This document shows positions 17,046 to 27,072 of a stretch of 64,000 bases of DNA, one piece after another (position 1 is the first letter of the stretch; the number at the start of each line of letters is the position of its first letter). The notes below the pieces were generated by a model. That model was not told the origin of the DNA. It worked only from the letters and a program-made list of their open reading frames with translations, and made no database searches. The stretch covers positions 26,374 through 90,373 of the forward strand of contig JAJFVC010000021.1 of NCBI GenBank assembly GCA_021372005.1, read 5' to 3'. Position numbers and translations under genes: made by a program. The stretch is from Planctomycetaceae bacterium (GTDB taxonomy: Bacteria; Planctomycetota; Planctomycetia; Pirellulales; Thermoguttaceae).

Positions 17046-18980
17046 CTACGGTTTCCGCTGCGCGCGGATCCGCAATGCGTTGTCGAGATTTTTGCCCGCA
17101 TTGGGATGTTGCGGATCGAGCCGGAGCGTCTCGCGGAACTCGTCGATCGCTTCATCCAAGCGTCCGTGACGAGCCAGAATCACGCCGAGATTGTTGTGCG
17201 CCGCGACCAGGTCCGGCTTGATCGCCACGGCCCGGGCGTAACATCGGGCCGCCTCGTTGATTTGGCCTCGCGCCTCGAGAATGATGCCTAGATTGTTGTG
17301 GGCCTCGGCGAAATCGGGCCGCAATCGCAACGCCTCCCGGCAGTGTCGCTCGGCCTCCTCATAGCGCCGCAGATCGTTCAGCGCGCTGGCCAGATTGTTC
17401 TGGACCTGCGAATCCTTTGGATCGAGCCGCAGCGCCGTTTCATACTCCGCAACGGCCTCGTCGGTCCGCCCCTGCCGCTGCAATGCGATGCCCAGACTGC
17501 CGTGCACCTCGGCGATGCCCGGAACCAGTTGAATCACGCGGCGGTAATAGTCGGCGGCCTCGGCATATTTTTTTTGTTTGGCCAGAAGCGTGCCGAGACC
17601 GTACAGCGCGTTCGTTGATTTGGGATCGTCGTCGAGCGCCTTGTGAAACTGTCCGAGGGCTAGGTCGACGCGTCCCTGCTCGGCCCAATGCGAACCGAGA
17701 TTGAAATCGGCCACTGTATTGCGGCGGGTGCATTGGAGCGTATGGACCCAAAGCGTCTCGTTGTTGCGCCAAAACGAGGTCTGCCGCCAGGCGATGACAG
17801 CCAACACGATCAGCACAAGACACGCGGCCGCTACGGCGATCCATCGACCGACCGGGCGACGGCGCACTGCGTAATCGAGCCCCCAGGCCAGCGCGATGGC
17901 CAACCCGATTTGCGGCAGATACGTGTAGCGATCGGCCCGGGCCTGACGCCCCACCTGCATCAATCCGATCACCGGCGCCAACATGACCAGATACCAAAGC
18001 CAGCCGACCAGCAAAAACGGACAGCGACGCCGCACTAAGAAGACCGACAAAGAAATCGCCGTCAACAGCGCTCCGGAGACCGCGATTTGCCAAAGCGGCA
18101 ACCGAAGACCGGGATGCGGATACAACACGGCCAACCCCACCGGATAGACCATCTGTCCCAAATAGGCCGCATAGGAGACCACGGCGTTGCCCAGACGCCA
18201 CGAAAACGGGACGTAGTCGACCGTCTCGAGGGCCTCTTGCTGAGCCCACACGGTCGTCAAACACACCAAGCCAGAAATGACGAGCAACGGAATTTTTTCG
18301 AGCAGAACTTGAATCCACGTGGACGGAGGATTCGGGCTGCGAACTTGGGCGTCCGCCCCTCTCGATTCCTCACCGCGGATTCTTCCCAACGGCCAATAGT
18401 CCAACAGGAGCAACACCAACGGCAGCGTCACCAACATCGGCTTGGCCATCAGCCCCAAGACGAACAACACCACGACGGTCAGATACGCCGACGTGGCCGT
18501 CGGACGCCGCGCGTAACGCAGATAGGCGGCCAACGTCAGTACGAAAAACAGTCCGCTCAACACGTCCTTGCGCTCGGAAACCCAAGCGACGGATTCGACC
18601 CGCAACGGATGGACGGCCAGCAGCGCAGCGGCCAACGCGCTGGGCCAGAGATCGCCGGTCATGCGGCGAAGCGTCAGAAACAGTCCGACGGCCACGGCGG
18701 CGTGCAGCACCACGTTGACCGCGTGGTGCCCGCCCGCCCAAGTCCCGAAGATCTGACAGTCCAACATGTGCGACATCCAAGTCAGTGGATGCCAGTTGTT
18801 GGCGTGCCGCTGCGTCAAGGCCCAAGCGACGGACTCGGGCGACAGACCGCCGGAGACGTGCGGATTCTCGGTGACGTACTTGTTGTCGTCGTAGTTGACG
18901 AACTCGTAGCGCAAGGTCTGGCCGAAAATCAGCACGACGGCCAGCGTCAGCCCCCCGCAAATCGCCCAATCCTTTCCCAT
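17046..18980 (-). CDS. TMTC-like multi-pass membrane protein with TPR domain (second of tandem pair)
   Basis: 644 residues. About ten membrane helices (1-430) with conserved signatures FVNYDDNKYV (Asp31-Asp32 in the first loop), NNWHPLTWMSHMLDCQIFG, LLAVHPLRVESVAWVSERKDV and RADRYTYLPQIGLAIALAW. These are shared with the TMTC/bacterial GT-C-fold family. TPR repeats follow (~470-640: ALYGLGTLLAKQKKYAEAADYYRRV, AEAHNNLGIILEARGQINEAARCYARA and others). Family knowledge: GT-C enzymes use acidic residues in the first loop, and TMTC proteins are O-mannosyltransferases in animals. Bacterial substrates are unknown. AAGGAGG sits eight bases before the ATG. The paralogue lies 29 bases upstream. Confidence 0.78.
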   Translation of the reverse strand: MGKDWAICGGLTLAVVLIFGQTLRYEFVNYDDNKYVTENPHVSGGLSPESVAWALTQRHANNWHPLTWMSHMLDCQIFGTWAGGHHAVNVVLHAAVAVGLFLTLRRMTGDLWPSALAAALLAVHPLRVESVAWVSERKDVLSGLFFVLTLAAYLRYARRPTATSAYLTVVVLFVLGLMAKPMLVTLPLVLLLLDYWPLGRIRGEESRGADAQVRSPNPPSTWIQVLLEKIPLLVISGLVCLTTVWAQQEALETVDYVPFSWRLGNAVVSYAAYLGQMVYPVGLAVLYPHPGLRLPLWQIAVSGALLTAISLSVFLVRRRCPFLLVGWLWYLVMLAPVIGLMQVGRQARADRYTYLPQIGLAIALAWGLDYAVRRRPVGRWIAVAAACLVLIVLAVIAWRQTSFWRNNETLWVHTLQCTRRNTVADFNLGSHWAEQGRVDLALGQFHKALDDDPKSTNALYGLGTLLAKQKKYAEAADYYRRVIQLVPGIAEVHGSLGIALQRQGRTDEAVAEYETALRLDPKDSQVQNNLASALNDLRRYEEAERHCREALRLRPDFAEAHNNLGIILEARGQINEAARCYARAVAIKPDLVAAHNNLGVILARHGRLDEAIDEFRETLRLDPQHPNAGKNLDNALRIRAQRKP

Positions 18981-19009
18981 GCCGGCGTCCTCCTTGCTTC
19001 GGCCTTGGG

Positions 19010-21151
19010 TCAACGTCCCTTGTTCGGTGAAGCGATTTTCGGCGGCTGCACTCGAAGCGGCATCCTGCGTTGGTACAGCCTCGCATCCATCTCGCATGCC
19101 ACGGCGACCTTCTCCTTACCTTGGCGTTTGGCCAAAGCGGCGGCGTCGGCGATGGCCTGTCTCGCTTCGGAGAATCGTCCGTCCTCGGCATAGGCGGCCG
19201 CCAGCGTGCGCAAGATCAGCGGATCCTGCACGGCGGTCAGCTCGACAGCCCGGCCGGCCAGACCTACGGCCTCTTTGCCATTGCGAAACGCCTTGTCCGG
19301 ATAGGTGGCCAGGAACCAGGCCAATTCGTTGATCAAGACGGCTTGGTTCGGATGTTGGCGCACGAGCTCGCGATACTGATCGAGCATCTCTTTTATCTTG
19401 CCCTGTCGATAATACACGCCCACGAGACCGATCCTTGCGGAGGTGTTTTCAGGATCTCGCTGCAGCCCCTCTTGAAACGCGGCGGCGGCCTCGTCGATGC
19501 GGTTCAACCTCAGATAGGCCGCTGCGAGGTTTGAATGATGCACGCTCACAAACGGATTGACGCGCGCCGCATTTTTCAAATAGGAAATGGCCTTTTCGAG
19601 TTGCCCGGTGTTGGCGTAATAGATGCCCAGATTGCCGCTGGCCGAATCGTAATTCGGCGCGATTTCAACGGCCTTGATGTAATTTTCGCCGGCTTTCTCG
19701 ATTTGCTTCAGATCTTGATAGGCCACGCCCAGGTGATTGTACGCGAAGTAGTTGTCGCGCGTCACCTCGACGGCGTGTCCGAAAACGGTCAGATTGTCTT
19801 TCCAGTAGGCCGTCTGATTGTAGGCCAAGATCAACCAAAGCACCAACGTCGCGCCGGCCGCACAACCGAGCACTTTGCGCCATATGGGCCGATGAGCCGA
19901 CCAATCGGCCGCGCCCCAAACGACGACCATATAGATGCCGATCATCGGCAGATAGGTGTAGCGGTCGGCGTAGGCATGCGCGCCGATCTGGATCAGCCCG
20001 ATCACCGGCACCAACGTGCCCACGTACCAGAGCCAACCGACGATGCCGCAAGGCCAGCGACGCCAATTCCAAAGGGCCCACGCGCTGACCGCCAGCAGCA
20101 AGATCGCGGAGCCGATCGTCTCGGTCGCCCAGAGCGACGAGGAAACCTTGACGATCGACGGATGCGGATAAAAAATAGCGAGATGGACCGGCCAAATCGT
20201 CTTCCAGAGATACACCGCGTAGGACACGATCGCGTTGGACACCTTCATGCCCGTCGAGACCGGATCCACCATGCTCATCGCGCCGGCGCCGTGCTGGCCG
20301 ACAGCCACGATCGCGCTGACCGCCAACGAGAGGCCCAACAGCGGCAATTTCTCAACGATGAGCCATCCGAGCGATCGAACGGGGAAACGCGGCGACGCCT
20401 CGTCCTCGGGCGAAAGAGCGACGCCCTTGGGACGCCACCGCCGCATGGGCCAATAGTCCAACAGCAACAACACGCATGGCAGCGTGACCAACATCGACTT
20501 AGCTGTCAGCCCCAGTCCGAAGGCGACGACGATGGCCGCATAGCGTCCAAAATTCGGCCGCCGCGCATACCAACTGTAGGCCCAAAGCGTCAGCATCCAA
20601 AACATCCCGCTCAGCACGTCCTTGCGTTCGGCCGCCCAAGCCACCGATTCGACCCGCAGCGGATGGATGGCGAACATGGCGGCCACCAGCGCGCTGCACC
20701 ACAGGGCGCCGGTCATCTGACGCAAGGCCAAAAACAGGATCACGACGCTAGCCGCGTGCAGCCACACGTTGGTCATGTGATGGCCGCCGGCCGCGCCGGG
20801 CGGAACGGTCGGATAAACCGGATACAACGTCGCATCGAGCATGTGCGACATCCATGTCAGCGGATGCCAATTGCCGGCATGATAGGCAGTCAACGCCCAC
20901 CGAACGTTTCCCCAACTCAGCCCGGGGGCCACATGCGGATTGCCATAGATATATTGCACGTCGTCGCAGATCAAGAACGCATGGTCCGAAGTCTGCCCGA
21001 ACACCCAAAAGACCGCCAACACCAGAACCAGGCTGATCACCAGCGTCTTCAATAGCTCTTGTGTCGTGGATCGTTCCAGCCAAGGCTGCGATGGCCAATC
21101 GTGGGCCGGCGCCTGTTGCGGCGGACGGCTGTTCTTTGGTCGTTGACCCAT
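19010..21151 (-). CDS. TMTC-like multi-pass membrane protein with TPR domain (first of tandem pair)
   Basis: 713 residues, paralogue of the next gene. A disordered, Pro/Gln-rich cytoplasmic N terminus (~1-30), then the polytopic region with LICDDVQYIYGNPHV (Asp63-Asp64 pair), AGNWHPLTWMSHMLDATLYP, IHPLRVESVAWAAERKDV and YADRYTYLPMIGIYM. C-terminal TPRs follow (YFAYNHLGVAYQDLKQIEKA, SASGNLGIYYANTGQLEKAI, LAAAYLRLNRIDEAAAAFQ). The same topology as its neighbour suggests gene duplication and perhaps distinct acceptors. A putative protein O-glycosyltransferase, by homology to TMTC only. The start was chosen from AGGACC upstream and the length of the hydrophilic N terminus; an in-frame extension to 21223 exists. 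Confidence 0.77.
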   Translation of the reverse strand: MGQRPKNSRPPQQAPAHDWPSQPWLERSTTQELLKTLVISLVLVLAVFWVFGQTSDHAFLICDDVQYIYGNPHVAPGLSWGNVRWALTAYHAGNWHPLTWMSHMLDATLYPVYPTVPPGAAGGHHMTNVWLHAASVVILFLALRQMTGALWCSALVAAMFAIHPLRVESVAWAAERKDVLSGMFWMLTLWAYSWYARRPNFGRYAAIVVAFGLGLTAKSMLVTLPCVLLLLDYWPMRRWRPKGVALSPEDEASPRFPVRSLGWLIVEKLPLLGLSLAVSAIVAVGQHGAGAMSMVDPVSTGMKVSNAIVSYAVYLWKTIWPVHLAIFYPHPSIVKVSSSLWATETIGSAILLLAVSAWALWNWRRWPCGIVGWLWYVGTLVPVIGLIQIGAHAYADRYTYLPMIGIYMVVVWGAADWSAHRPIWRKVLGCAAGATLVLWLILAYNQTAYWKDNLTVFGHAVEVTRDNYFAYNHLGVAYQDLKQIEKAGENYIKAVEIAPNYDSASGNLGIYYANTGQLEKAISYLKNAARVNPFVSVHHSNLAAAYLRLNRIDEAAAAFQEGLQRDPENTSARIGLVGVYYRQGKIKEMLDQYRELVRQHPNQAVLINELAWFLATYPDKAFRNGKEAVGLAGRAVELTAVQDPLILRTLAAAYAEDGRFSEARQAIADAAALAKRQGKEKVAVACEMDARLYQRRMPLRVQPPKIASPNKGR

Positions 21152-21234
21152 GATGGTCCTATCCGAGGAGGTTCGTTTTCCCTTAAAAGTGCTATTATCA
21201 CGAGACAGCGGGGCCCATGTCAAGCTTTATTCCC

Positions 21235-23339
21235 TCATCCGACGTCGCCCAATTCGAGCGATTTTCCGTAGCGAACCAGCATCATGCGCCGTAGTTTCGC
21301 GTGTTCTTCGGCGGCCAGCCCTGGGTCCGCGGCCACCAGCGATTGGGCGTCGCGGCGGGCTTCCTCCAGCAATGCCCGATCGTGCATCAGATCGGCGATC
21401 CTTAGCGGCGGCAGCCCGTGTTGCCGCGTGCCGAACAGGTCGCCGGGCCCTCGAAGCTGAAAATCCGTCTCGGCCAGCTCGAATCCGTCGGTCGACGCCA
21501 CGAACGCCCGCAACCGTTTGCGCGATTCGTCGGTCTGTGGATCGCCAAACACGCAACAGAAGCCCGGATGCTTGCCTCGCGCGACGCGACCCCGCAATTG
21601 GTGCAACTGCGCCAGCCCAAAACGCTGCCCACTTTCGATGGTCATGAGCGTTGCGTTGGGCACGTCCACTCCCACTTCGACCACGGAGGTGGACACCAAC
21701 ACCTGGAGCTGACCGCGACGAAACCGCTCCATCACCTCGTCTTTTTCCTCGGCGGTCATTCGTCCGTGAATCAGCCCGAGCCGAAAGGCCTCCAGCGGAC
21801 CGTTGGCCAACGATTCGTAAGTCTCCTCCACATTGGCCGCCTCGCCGCCGGCCGCCGCGTCCGACTCTTCGACCAGCGGCACCACGACGAACCCCTGGCG
21901 TCCTTCGCGCAGTTTTCGGCGAAAGAAATCCCACCATTTCGCCCGGCGGCTTTCGTCGGCCAGATAGGTGTGCACCCGCTGGCGGCCCGGCGGACTGTCG
22001 CGCAGGGTCGAGATGTCCAGATCGCCGAACAGCGTCATCGTCATCGACCGGGGGATCGGCGTGGCGGTCATCACCAGGTAATGCGGATCGGGCCCGGCCT
22101 GTTTGAGCGTCGCCCGCTGACGGACGCCGAACTTGTGCTGCTCGTCGATCACGACCAGCCCCAGCTTGGCCATCGTCACGCCCTCTTGCAAAATCGCGTG
22201 GGTGCCGACGATCAAGTTCGCCTCGCCGGCGGCGATTTGCCGCAGCACCTCCTCGCGTTGCGCAGCCGGCTGGCCGCCGGTCAACAACACGCGCCGCACC
22301 TGGCTGGCCGCCAGCATCCGGTCGAGCGTTTGCGCGTGTTGACGGGCCAACACCTCGGTGGGCGCCATCAACACGGCCTGATAGCCGTGCGCGACGGCCA
22401 GCAGCATCGCGTAGGCGGCCACCACGGTCTTGCCGCTGCCGACGTCGCCTTGCAGCAGCCGGTTCATCGGCCGGGGCCCGGCCATGTCCGCCACGATTTC
22501 GGCGATCGCCTGACGCTGCCCGGCGGTCAATTCAAACGAGAAAAGCCGCCGAATCCGGGCGTCGATCCGCGCGGTCGCCTCCAACGCCGGGGCCTGACGC
22601 TGGTCGTGCTGCTGTCCGCGCCGCACGGCCAACGCAAGCTGAAGGATCAACAACTCCTGATAGATCAATCGTCGCCGGGCGCGGTCCAAGCTCTCACGGT
22701 CGTCCGGAAAATGCACCTGCGGCAACGCCCGCTGCAACGGCCAAAGCTCGTGCGCCGGCAGATACGTCTCGGGAAACACCTCGTCGAGCAGCGGAACGAA
22801 CGCCGCGAGCGCGCCGCGCACGATCTTGCGGATCTGCCATTGCTGAAGGCCTTCGGTCAGCGGATAAACCGGCAGCAGGCGCGTCGCCGGCTCGTCCTCT
22901 TCCTGATCGAGCACGTCGACCTTGGGATGGACCATTTGCCACACCAAGCCTTCGCGTTTTGGCTTGCCTGTGAACATCACGCGCTGGCCAATCGTGAACC
23001 GGTCGCGTTGGAAGGGCTGGTTGAACCAAAGGCCGCGCAGTTGTCCGGTCTTGCAGCGAAGCGAAACGCCCAACACGCATCCGCCGGCGTAGGTGCTGCG
23101 CTGGTCAACGTCTTCGACCACGCCGCGGACTGATTGCAGCCGTCCCTCCTCCAACCGATCGACGTCGCATTCGACGATTTCTTCGTAATCGCGAGGAAAG
23201 AAAAAGAGCACGTCGCAAACGACGCGCAGGCCCATGCGTTCGAGCAACTCCGCCCGGGCCGGTCCGACGCCCTTCAGAAACTGAACCGGCGTCGACAGCG
23301 TTTGGGCGATCGCGGCGTTCGGCGTTGGAGACTCGGCGG

Positions 23340-23343
<4 letters not shown>
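21235..23343 (-). CDS. recG: ATP-dependent DNA helicase RecG
   Basis: 702 residues, normal length. The N-terminal wedge/OB part ([41 protein letters not shown]) recognises branched DNA. The SF2 motor follows: [12 protein letters not shown] (Walker A, ~residue 290), [36 protein letters not shown] (DEQH box) and TATPIPRSM. The second RecA domain has [27 protein letters not shown], and the TRAG-like wing to [12 protein letters not shown]. RecG rewinds stalled forks and migrates Holliday junctions. The ATG overlaps the pyrB stop in ATGA, implying coupled translation, an unusual pairing of pyrimidine synthesis and repair. No frameshift is visible. Confidence 0.95.
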
Positions 23344-24311
<968 letters not shown>

Positions 24312-24443
24312 GGCGGACGTCCTCCCAAAAGCCGGCCGGTTTCTCCTGACGAGGCCGGACAACCTTTCCGGCACGGGCAGTGATTTTAGCCCATTTACCC
24401 GTCTTTGCAAGCCGGTGGCCGACGACTCTACGGTTTCGTCGCG

Positions 24444-25415
24444 TCAGCCGATCGCTCGGCCCAACAGCCGCATCGCGTGATAACAGATCGCCAATGCGCC
24501 GATGGCCGCCAAAATCGTCATCACTTGGTCTTTGTTCGGCGACGGAAGGGACGTGGACGCCGGCGGTGCGGAAATCGCCGCGACGGGGGCCGACGCCGCC
24601 AGGTTTTGGTTTTGCGGCTGGACTGGAACCATCGCTAACCGTTCGTCGCCGATCGGCCGCACGACTTGCTGTTGTTCGTGCAACGAGACGGGCAGGTTGG
24701 CCGGCGACGACTCTTGCCGGACCGGCGCCGCGTTGATCGCCACGACGGGGGGCCGTTCGCCGCGGGCCTGCTGGGCCAACAGGGCTTGGGCCGAGATCCG
24801 ACGGAAATCGCCGTCGACCGAATTCAAAAACCAACGGAGCCGGCCGCAATAGCTGCCCGTGGTCCGACCGAACGCCGAGCCGAACAGCGTGCCGGCCAGT
24901 TCGCCGCGGCTGTTGAAAATCGGGCCGCCGGAGTCGCCGTTTCGGGCCGGCGCGCCCAACTCGATCATCTCGAACGGCTGATTGTTGCCCGGCGAGACGT
25001 ATTGGGTCACCTGCCCGCTCAGGATCCGATAGGAGCCGCTCCCGTAGCCGGCGATCGAGACCAGCTCGCCCGGCTGCGGGGCCTCGGCGGCCAGCGGCAC
25101 CGGCGCGACGTTCGGACGTCGGATGGCCAGCGCGGCCAGATCCCAATCGCGGTCGGTTCCCAACAGATAGGCCCCCGAGCGAAAACCGTCGGGAAAATAG
25201 ACAAGGATCGGGCCTATCGCGTCGCGGACCACATGCCAGTTGGTCAGCACCAGACCGGAAGACTCGTTGACGGCCACCAGCGTGCCGGATCCGTAAGATA
25301 CGCCATCGCGTTCCGGCGCCGCGACTCGCACGACGGCCGGGTGTGGCGGCGGCGCCGCTGCGCAAAACGAAGCGGCGACGGCAAGGATCGCCAACGCCCT
25401 TACAAACGGACCCAT
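24444..25415 (-). CDS. Exported trypsin-like serine protease with C-terminal membrane anchor
   Basis: 323 residues. Signal peptide at 1-20 (LAILAVAASFCAAA). The chymotrypsin-fold domain has the triad visible: H61 in LVLTNWHVV, D92 in TDRDWDLAALAI and S162 in ARNGDSGGPIFN. A Gln/Ala/Pro-rich linker (~215-290) leads to a final membrane helix (MTILAAIGALAICYHAM). There is no PDZ domain, unlike HtrA/DegP. The C-terminal anchor and export signal suggest a periplasm-facing, membrane-tethered protease. Start chosen so that the signal peptide is exact; an upstream in-frame ATG at 25460 would hide it. Substrate unknown. It follows citrate synthase on the same strand, with a small hairpin between them. 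Confidence 0.82.
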   Translation of the reverse strand: MGPFVRALAILAVAASFCAAAPPPHPAVVRVAAPERDGVSYGSGTLVAVNESSGLVLTNWHVVRDAIGPILVYFPDGFRSGAYLLGTDRDWDLAALAIRRPNVAPVPLAAEAPQPGELVSIAGYGSGSYRILSGQVTQYVSPGNNQPFEMIELGAPARNGDSGGPIFNSRGELAGTLFGSAFGRTTGSYCGRLRWFLNSVDGDFRRISAQALLAQQARGERPPVVAINAAPVRQESSPANLPVSLHEQQQVVRPIGDERLAMVPVQPQNQNLAASAPVAAISAPPASTSLPSPNKDQVMTILAAIGALAICYHAMRLLGRAIG

Positions 25416-25493
25416 CACGGCAATCTCGATGGGACGGGCCGCGAACCCGTCGCCTAGCACGGAACAGGCCGGCCACCTGTCCCACCCATGGAT

Positions 25494-25511
25494 AACACCC
25501 CCTCGGGTGTT
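25494..25511 (-). terminator. Hairpin downstream of citrate synthase
   Basis: Perfect 7-bp stem, AACACCC with GGGTGTT around CCTC, 24 bases after the gltA stop. There is no T-run on either side, so it is a terminator-like or stabilising hairpin rather than a classical intrinsic terminator. Confidence 0.4.
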
Positions 25512-25535
25512 GTCGGCCGCGACGCGAACCGCCGA

Positions 25536-26822
25536 TTAGCGTTTTTCGAGCGGCGTGTAGTCCGTCTTGGGCTGCCCGGTATAGATTTGCCGAGGGCGCA
25601 AAATTTTCGTGCTGGGATCGTCGTGCTGCTCTTTCCAATGGGCGATCCAGCCCGGCAACCGCCCGATGGCGAAACAGACCGTAAACATGTTGGTCGGGAT
25701 GCCCATCGCCCGCAACAGGATCCCGCTGTAGAAGTCGACGTTTGGATACAGCCGCCGATCGACGAAATACGGGTCGGCCAGGGCCAATTCCTCGAGCTTT
25801 CGGGCGATGTCCAGCAGCGGATCCTTGCGTTTCAACTGATGGAAGACCTTGTCGCACGCCTCTTTGAGGATTTTGGCCCGCGGATCGTAGTTGCGATAGA
25901 CGCGGTGGCCGAACCCGTAGAGCCGGAACGGATTGGTTTTATCTTTGGCCTCGCGGATGCAATCCTCGGGCGACAGTCCGCCGTCGTGGATCCGTTGGAG
26001 CATTTCCATCACCTCGACGTTCGCGCCGCCGTGCAGCGGGCCCCACAACGCGCAAACGGCCGCAGCGCACGAAGCAAACAGGTTGGCCTTCGCCGAGCCC
26101 ACGATCCGGACGGTCGACGTGCTGCAATTCTGTTCGTGGTCGGCGTGCAAAATGAACATCAGATTCAAGGCGTCTTCGACCTCCCGCGTCACAATGTACT
26201 GCTGGTAGGGCAGCGAAAACATCATATGCAGGAAGTTGGCGCAATAACGCAGGTGCGGGTCGGGATAGTTGACCGGCAATCCCAAGGAACGGCGATAGGA
26301 AAACGCCGCGATCGTACGCACCTTGCTGATCAATCGGGCCGCCGCCGCTTCCAGCGACTCCTCGTCCTCCAGGGCCAAAAGCTCCTGATGGTAGCAGGCC
26401 AGATGGCTCAACGTGGCCGACAGGATGGCCATCGGCGGGGCGTCGGGCGGAATGTGCTGGAACTGATGTTTCACGCCTTCGTGCAGCAGCTCGTTCTCCG
26501 TCAGCAGGTTGCTGAACCGGACCAATTCCTCGCGTTTCGGCAGCCGGCCGAAGATCAGCATCCACGCCGCCTCGACGAAGTTCGGCTTGACCGTAAACTG
26601 TTCGATCGGGATCCCGCGATAGCGCAAAACGCCCTGTTCGCCGTCGATGAACGTGATGGCGCTGCGACAAAGGCTCGTATTGCCCAGCGAGGGGTCAAAC
26701 GTGACCACCCCCGTCTGATCGCGAAGCTTCGTGATGTCGAGGGCCCGGTCGCCCTCCGTCCCCTCCAAAATGGGCAATTCGATTTTCTGATCGCCAACGG
26801 TCAGGATCGCCTTGTCCGCCAT
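25536..26822 (-). CDS. gltA: Citrate synthase
   Basis: 428 residues, the length of the large (type II, hexameric) bacterial citrate synthase. It condenses oxaloacetate and acetyl-CoA at TCA-cycle entry. The beta-rich N terminus (TVGDQKIELPILEGTEGD) is characteristic of the type II class. Active-site segments: LWGPLHGGANVEVMEML (His), YGFGHRVYRNYDPRAKIL (His) and YPNVDFYSGILL (Asp). FSYRRSLGLPVNYP and SCAAAVCALWGPLHGG also match the family. ATG is preceded by GAGGTGCC. Type II enzymes are often NADH-inhibited; not shown here. Confidence 0.96.
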   Translation of the reverse strand: MADKAILTVGDQKIELPILEGTEGDRALDITKLRDQTGVVTFDPSLGNTSLCRSAITFIDGEQGVLRYRGIPIEQFTVKPNFVEAAWMLIFGRLPKREELVRFSNLLTENELLHEGVKHQFQHIPPDAPPMAILSATLSHLACYHQELLALEDEESLEAAAARLISKVRTIAAFSYRRSLGLPVNYPDPHLRYCANFLHMMFSLPYQQYIVTREVEDALNLMFILHADHEQNCSTSTVRIVGSAKANLFASCAAAVCALWGPLHGGANVEVMEMLQRIHDGGLSPEDCIREAKDKTNPFRLYGFGHRVYRNYDPRAKILKEACDKVFHQLKRKDPLLDIARKLEELALADPYFVDRRLYPNVDFYSGILLRAMGIPTNMFTVCFAIGRLPGWIAHWKEQHDDPSTKILRPRQIYTGQPKTDYTPLEKR

Positions 26823-26866
26823 AGGGCACCTCACGGTTTTTTTCTTGAGCCGCACCAAACCTCTCG

Positions 26867-26894
26867 ATGATACCCCAATCAGCCCGAAAAGCAA
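26867..26894 (-). promoter_or_regulatory. Candidate gltA promoter
   Basis: Minus strand: TTGCTT (26889-26894), 16-base spacer, TATCAT (26867-26872). It would give a ~40-base leader to the gltA start. Confidence 0.45.
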
Positions 26895-27072
26895 TGGGCG
26901 GCTATGCTAAAATAGGTAAATTACGCAATCTCGCAAAAGAAACAAAAAACCGATCCGACGCCGGCCGTCGAACGAAACGCGTCTCCGTCGTTTTGCCATA
27001 GCATTGTTTTGGGCTTTTGCTTATGATCCCCGCCTGCTTGGGCTTGCCCGTGATTCGTCAAGGAGGACGAAC

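Noticed and set aside
25436..25460. tRNA T-arm-like GCGAACCCG between the protease and citrate synthase
   Set aside because: No acceptor stem or anticodon arm; chance match.
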